Assembly: GCF_013280495.1 (NCBI RefSeq)
Contig: NZ_JABSSX010000002.1
Span: forward strand, 1-64,000
Reading direction: 5' to 3'
Length of the DNA stretch: 64,000 nucleotides
DNA from: Brevibacterium permense
GTDB taxonomy: Bacteria; Actinomycetota; Actinomycetes; Actinomycetales; Brevibacteriaceae
Position 1 is the first letter of the stretch; each line of letters begins with the position of its first letter. The notes below the pieces were generated by a model, which was not told where the DNA came from, searched no databases, and was given only the letters and a program-made list of their open reading frames with translations. Position numbers and translations under genes: made by a program. This document shows, piece by piece, positions 61,177 to 64,000 of the stretch.

Positions 61177-62109
61177 TCAGAGTTCCACCCGGGTGGGCAG
61201 CGCCACATCGGGAGACAATTCGGGCAGCCCCGGTGTACCCGACCGCGGATCGGTGCTCCAGGCTGCGACGCGCGGGTCGGCGACCTGGACGACGAGCCGT
61301 TCGACCTTCCAGCGCACGATATCGGCATCGGCACCGGGGGCGAGCACTCCGCCTTCGGGATTACCGGCCGCACGGTGGGCGAAGCGGGTCGCAGCGTTGA
61401 AGGCCGCACGGGCGCCGATTCCTCCGTCGCCGACGACGGCATCCCGCACTCCTGCCCAAGGCGAGGTCTCGGAATGGCTGAAGGACACCTGCGCCCCTGC
61501 TGCGAGCAGCTGAGCCGAGGGCTGCCGGCGAGCCGGGTCGAGGGTGATGGCGATTCCGCTGCGGCCGAGGGCCTGAACCTGCTCATCCGGAACGGAGAAG
61601 TCCAGGCGCAGACGGTACCCGTGGCGTTGGGCATGAGCGGCATCGGCCCGCAGGGTCTCGAGCACCTCGGTGAGCTGGTCGTCCGAGGCGACGAGGATGA
61701 AGAGGCTCAGTGCCGGCAGCTTCTCGAGTCCGAGCAGGTCAGCGGCGGTGATCGAGGCGCGACGGGTCCCGGCAGAACCGGAGTCCAGCTGCGGGTAGTC
61801 GACGATCGACAGCGCCTCCGGGGCGTCGGCGGCGAAACGGGAGACCGCCTCGGCGGTGCCGATCGCGTGCACATGGGTGAACCCCTGTGCGTACAGGTCG
61901 GCGGCCGACGGGGCCGAGTCGTCCACGATCAGCCCGGCATGGACGAAGCCCGGGGTGAGGAAGTCCTCACCGAGGTCGATCGCCTCCGGGTCCAGAGCCT
62001 TGGCCGCTTCATCGGAACCGATGAACGAGACCTTTCCGTCCGCATACCCCAGCGCCGTCGCAAACGGGTCGACACTGCTGTAAACATCTCCACCAAAGTA
62101 CATAGTCAC
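61177..62109 (-). CDS. Degenerate amidohydrolase-superfamily protein
   Basis: A 310-residue protein with the overall order of an amidohydrolase: a small N-terminal beta part (GKVSFIGSDEAAKAL, LGEDFLTPGFVHAG), a barrel-like middle, and a C-terminal NPEGGVLAPGADADIVRW typical of the family. The expected metal-binding H-x-H after PGF is missing (PGFVHAGLIVDDS), as are clear later histidine ligands except SFSHSETSPW. It is therefore probably not a standard metallohydrolase. It is divergent from the nuclease fusion with few bases between. Confidence 0.75.
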   Translation of the reverse strand: MTMYFGGDVYSSVDPFATALGYADGKVSFIGSDEAAKALDPEAIDLGEDFLTPGFVHAGLIVDDSAPSAADLYAQGFTHVHAIGTAEAVSRFAADAPEALSIVDYPQLDSGSAGTRRASITAADLLGLEKLPALSLFILVASDDQLTEVLETLRADAAHAQRHGYRLRLDFSVPDEQVQALGRSGIAITLDPARRQPSAQLLAAGAQVSFSHSETSPWAGVRDAVVGDGGIGARAAFNAATRFAHRAAGNPEGGVLAPGADADIVRWKVERLVVQVADPRVAAWSTDPRSGTPGLPELSPDVALPTRVEL

Positions 62110-62165
62110 AGCCGACAGGCTACACCGTCGGCCGTTGCGGCTACACCTGTGTCAGGAGGGTCGGG

Positions 62166-62171
62166 TATCGT
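62166..62171 (+). promoter_or_regulatory. Candidate -10 box of the nuclease fusion
   Basis: TATCGT lies 9 nt before the GTG at 62180, a distance that would give a leaderless message; the -35 region is weak. Confidence 0.3.
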
Positions 62172-62179
62172 CACCTGAT

Positions 62180-63883
62180 GTGAAGCCCTTGGTTCTGCTC
62201 GATACTCCAGCCCTGTACTACCGTGCCTTCTATTCGGTGCCGGATTCGATCGTCAATGCCGACGGTCACCCGGTCAACGCCGTTCGAGGGGTGCTCGACA
62301 CTGTTGCCCAGATGGTGCGCCGGTTCGACACCGATCGTGTGATCGCGACGATGGACGCGGATTGGCGTCCGGCCTTCCGCACCGCGATCATGCCCGAGTA
62401 CAAGGCGGCACGCGTCAAGGATGAGGAAGCCGGTACGGAGATCCCACCGGAGCTGGCCGTGCAGCTGCCGATCATGAACCGCGTCCTCACGGCCGCGGGG
62501 ATTCCGATCGCCGAGGTGGCCGGGACCGAAGCCGATGACGTCATCGCCACGATGGCCGCCCAGTCGAGAACCCCGGTGGTCATCGTCTCCCCCGACCGTG
62601 ATCTGTTGGCTCTGCTCGACTCGTCCGCCGAAGTCAGTGTTCTGCGCCCTCGGAAAGGCGGCGAGTGGGAAGCCGTGGCGCAGACCGACCTGCCGACCGC
62701 CTACGGAGTGCCCGACGGCGCCCGCTATCGCGAGCTCGCCGCTCTGCGCGGCGATCCGTCCGACGGGCTTCCCGGAGCACCTGGCATCGGGGAGAAGACC
62801 GCCGCGACCCTGCTGGAGAACTTCGGCTCCCTCGAGTCGATCGTCAAGGCCGCCAAGGCCGGGGTGAAGACCGGCGGGCTCAGTCCGAAGCGAGCCGCGA
62901 CGATCATCGAGGTCGAGGAGAGTCTGTACAAGACTCTGGAGGTTATGCGTTGCCTGACCGATGTCGATCACGGCATCGACCTCGACACCGTCCCGAACAG
63001 CTTCGACCGCGACGCGGTCGAGGCTGCGGCCGAGGGGCAGAACATCCGCCGCTCCGTCGACAATCTCACCAGTGCTCTCGATTCCGTGTCGGGAACCGCC
63101 GATTCGGCACCCGCACACTCCGCGGCACCTGGACGCACAGCGGCAGCGTCCCCGCCACCCAAGTCTGCCGAGTCAACTGAGTCGAAGGCCCGGAGCGGGA
63201 ACGCCGGTTCGTGGCCTCAGTCGCGGCTCGTCGGCTTCGACCTCGAGACCACCGGAGTCGAACCGGCGACCGCGCGCATCGTCACCGCCGCCTTCGTCGA
63301 TTCGGCGGATCAGGTGCGGACGTGGCTGGCCGATCCGGGGATCGAGATTCCCGAATCGGCGCGAGCGGTCCACGGCATCACCACCGAATTCGCTCAGGCC
63401 AACGGAGCGACCGCCACCCAAGTCATCAGCGAGCTGTGTGCAGAATTCGCAGCGCTGAGGGAAGAAGGCGCCGTCATCGTGGGGCACAACGTCGTCTACG
63501 ACCTCAGTGTGATGGCCGCCGAGGTGGCCCGCCACCGCCCGGACATCGATTTCCCCTCGATCATCCCGACGATCATCGACACCTTCGTCGTCGACAAGCA
63601 CATCGATCCCTACCGCAAGGGCAAACGGACGCTCATCGAGACGGCGAAGACCTACCGCGTCGAACTCCTCGACGCCCATGATGCTGCCGCCGACGCTCTG
63701 GCCGCTCTGGACATTTCCCGAGCATTGGCCGAAAAGTCGACGGAAATCTCCGCGATGAGCAACGACGAGATCATGGCCGCACAGGCCGATTGGAAGCACT
63801 CACAGTCGGCAGGGCTGCAGGCATGGCTGCGGAAGAAGGGCAACGCCGAGGCCGTCGTCGACGGTTCGTGGCCCATCTGCTGA
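62180..63883 (+). CDS. Fusion of a 5'-3' FEN-type nuclease and a DEDDh 3'-5' exonuclease
   Basis: A 567-residue protein of two nuclease domains. Residues 1-295 are a PolI-like 5'-3' exonuclease: D8 in LLDTPALYYRAFY, MDADWRPAFR, ELAVQLPIMNRVL, EADD at 117-120, SPDRDLLALL, GDPSDGLPGAPGIGEKTA (metal Asp plus helix-3-turn-helix). Residues 300-345 are an Ala/Ser/Pro-rich linker. Residues 350-515 are DEDDh: D354 and E356 in FDLETTG, H436/D441 in VGHNVVYDLSVM, H500 and D505 in LLDAHDAAADALAAL. No polymerase domain follows. The start is the GTG at 62180; a TTG at 62135 is possible. Role in repair or primer processing is inferred. Confidence 0.9.
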   Translation: MKPLVLLDTPALYYRAFYSVPDSIVNADGHPVNAVRGVLDTVAQMVRRFDTDRVIATMDADWRPAFRTAIMPEYKAARVKDEEAGTEIPPELAVQLPIMNRVLTAAGIPIAEVAGTEADDVIATMAAQSRTPVVIVSPDRDLLALLDSSAEVSVLRPRKGGEWEAVAQTDLPTAYGVPDGARYRELAALRGDPSDGLPGAPGIGEKTAATLLENFGSLESIVKAAKAGVKTGGLSPKRAATIIEVEESLYKTLEVMRCLTDVDHGIDLDTVPNSFDRDAVEAAAEGQNIRRSVDNLTSALDSVSGTADSAPAHSAAPGRTAAASPPPKSAESTESKARSGNAGSWPQSRLVGFDLETTGVEPATARIVTAAFVDSADQVRTWLADPGIEIPESARAVHGITTEFAQANGATATQVISELCAEFAALREEGAVIVGHNVVYDLSVMAAEVARHRPDIDFPSIIPTIIDTFVVDKHIDPYRKGKRTLIETAKTYRVELLDAHDAAADALAALDISRALAEKSTEISAMSNDEIMAAQADWKHSQSAGLQAWLRKKGNAEAVVDGSWPIC

Positions 63884-63925
63884 ACGCTAGACTCGACACC
63901 GACGTACAAACGACGAAGGACGACA

Positions 63926-64000
63926 ATGGGATTCTTTTCTCGCCTGCTCAACCGACCCGGCTCTCATGCGGAGAAGACGACAGGTTGGTTCGAGCGCGCC
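63926..64000 (+). CDS. Start of an unidentified gene (cut by the window edge)
   Basis: GAAGGAC is 5 nt upstream of an ATG; the first 25 codons begin GFFSRLLNRPGSHAEKTTGW. It is 42 nt after the nuclease gene and could be co-transcribed. Too short to identify. Confidence 0.55.
   Translation, partial: MGFFSRLLNRPGSHAEKTTGWFERA

Noticed and set aside
1..64000. tRNA, rRNA and CRISPR features
   Set aside because: I found no cloverleaf sequence, rRNA signature or spaced direct-repeat array in the window.

Overview
The window is high-GC actinobacterial DNA, most likely from a Brevibacterium-like member of the Micrococcales (inference from gene content and order). Several gene sets are diagnostic of Actinobacteria: a bcc-aa3 respiratory supercomplex with diheme cytochrome c (QcrC) and the actinobacterial subunit IV (CtaF), RbpA next to a polyprenol-phosphate mannose synthase, a resuscitation-promoting factor, DUF4191 and DUF3043 proteins, and a DnaQ-UvrC fusion. 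From lipA to ctaE/trpD the order broadly follows the Mycobacterium tuberculosis Rv2191-Rv2219 region.

0-13.5 kb is core metabolism: lipoate synthesis (lipB-lipA), the E2 and E3 subunits of 2-oxoacid dehydrogenases (sucB/dlaT, lpdA), leucyl aminopeptidase, class-2 dihydroorotate dehydrogenase, an M20 dipeptidase, an A-type Fe-S carrier and Aat. Lipoate made by LipB and LipA modifies the two lipoyl domains of the E2, which E3 re-oxidises. 13.6-27.2 kb is the aerobic respiratory chain: ctaC-ctaD-ctaF and ctaG on the plus strand, ctaE-qcrC-qcrA-qcrB on the minus strand. The two halves are separated by about 6 kb of IS debris: an IS110 fossil, two related IS3 fossils flanking ctaG, and a nearly complete IS21-type element.

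27.4-43.8 kb holds trpD, the DnaQ-UvrC nuclease, an alpha/beta hydrolase, a PlsC acyltransferase, a MerR regulator, an orphan ParA ATPase, pyruvate carboxylase, a deformylase, a 3-hydroxyacyl-CoA dehydrogenase, an AspT-type aminotransferase, a methyltransferase, Hsp20 under a HAIR-type (HspR) operator, a frameshifted AEC permease and a ferritin.

43.9-57.4 kb is accessory and partly decaying. It holds a four-gene cassette (DUF5058 membrane protein, second membrane protein, M20 amidohydrolase, amidase) downstream of a perfect 16-bp palindrome, then a DUF4442 protein, a DUF1801 gene broken by a stop codon, an Rpf, and a truncated UvrA-like pseudogene. These are followed by an amine oxidase/permease/AraC set with a frameshifted AraC, and an SDR lacking part of its Rossmann fold beside a WYL regulator.

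57.4-64 kb returns to core functions: a secreted RlpA-like protein, a GDPD, rbpA with a SigR-type promoter, ppm1, a degenerate amidohydrolase, and a fusion of a 5'-3' FEN-type nuclease with a DEDDh 3'-5' exonuclease. The most interesting signals are that nuclease fusion, matching 11-bp-period TAAC half-site arrays upstream of rpf and the rlpA-like gene (possible MtrA operators), the DUF5058/amidohydrolase cassette with its palindrome, and the SigR-type promoter of rbpA.
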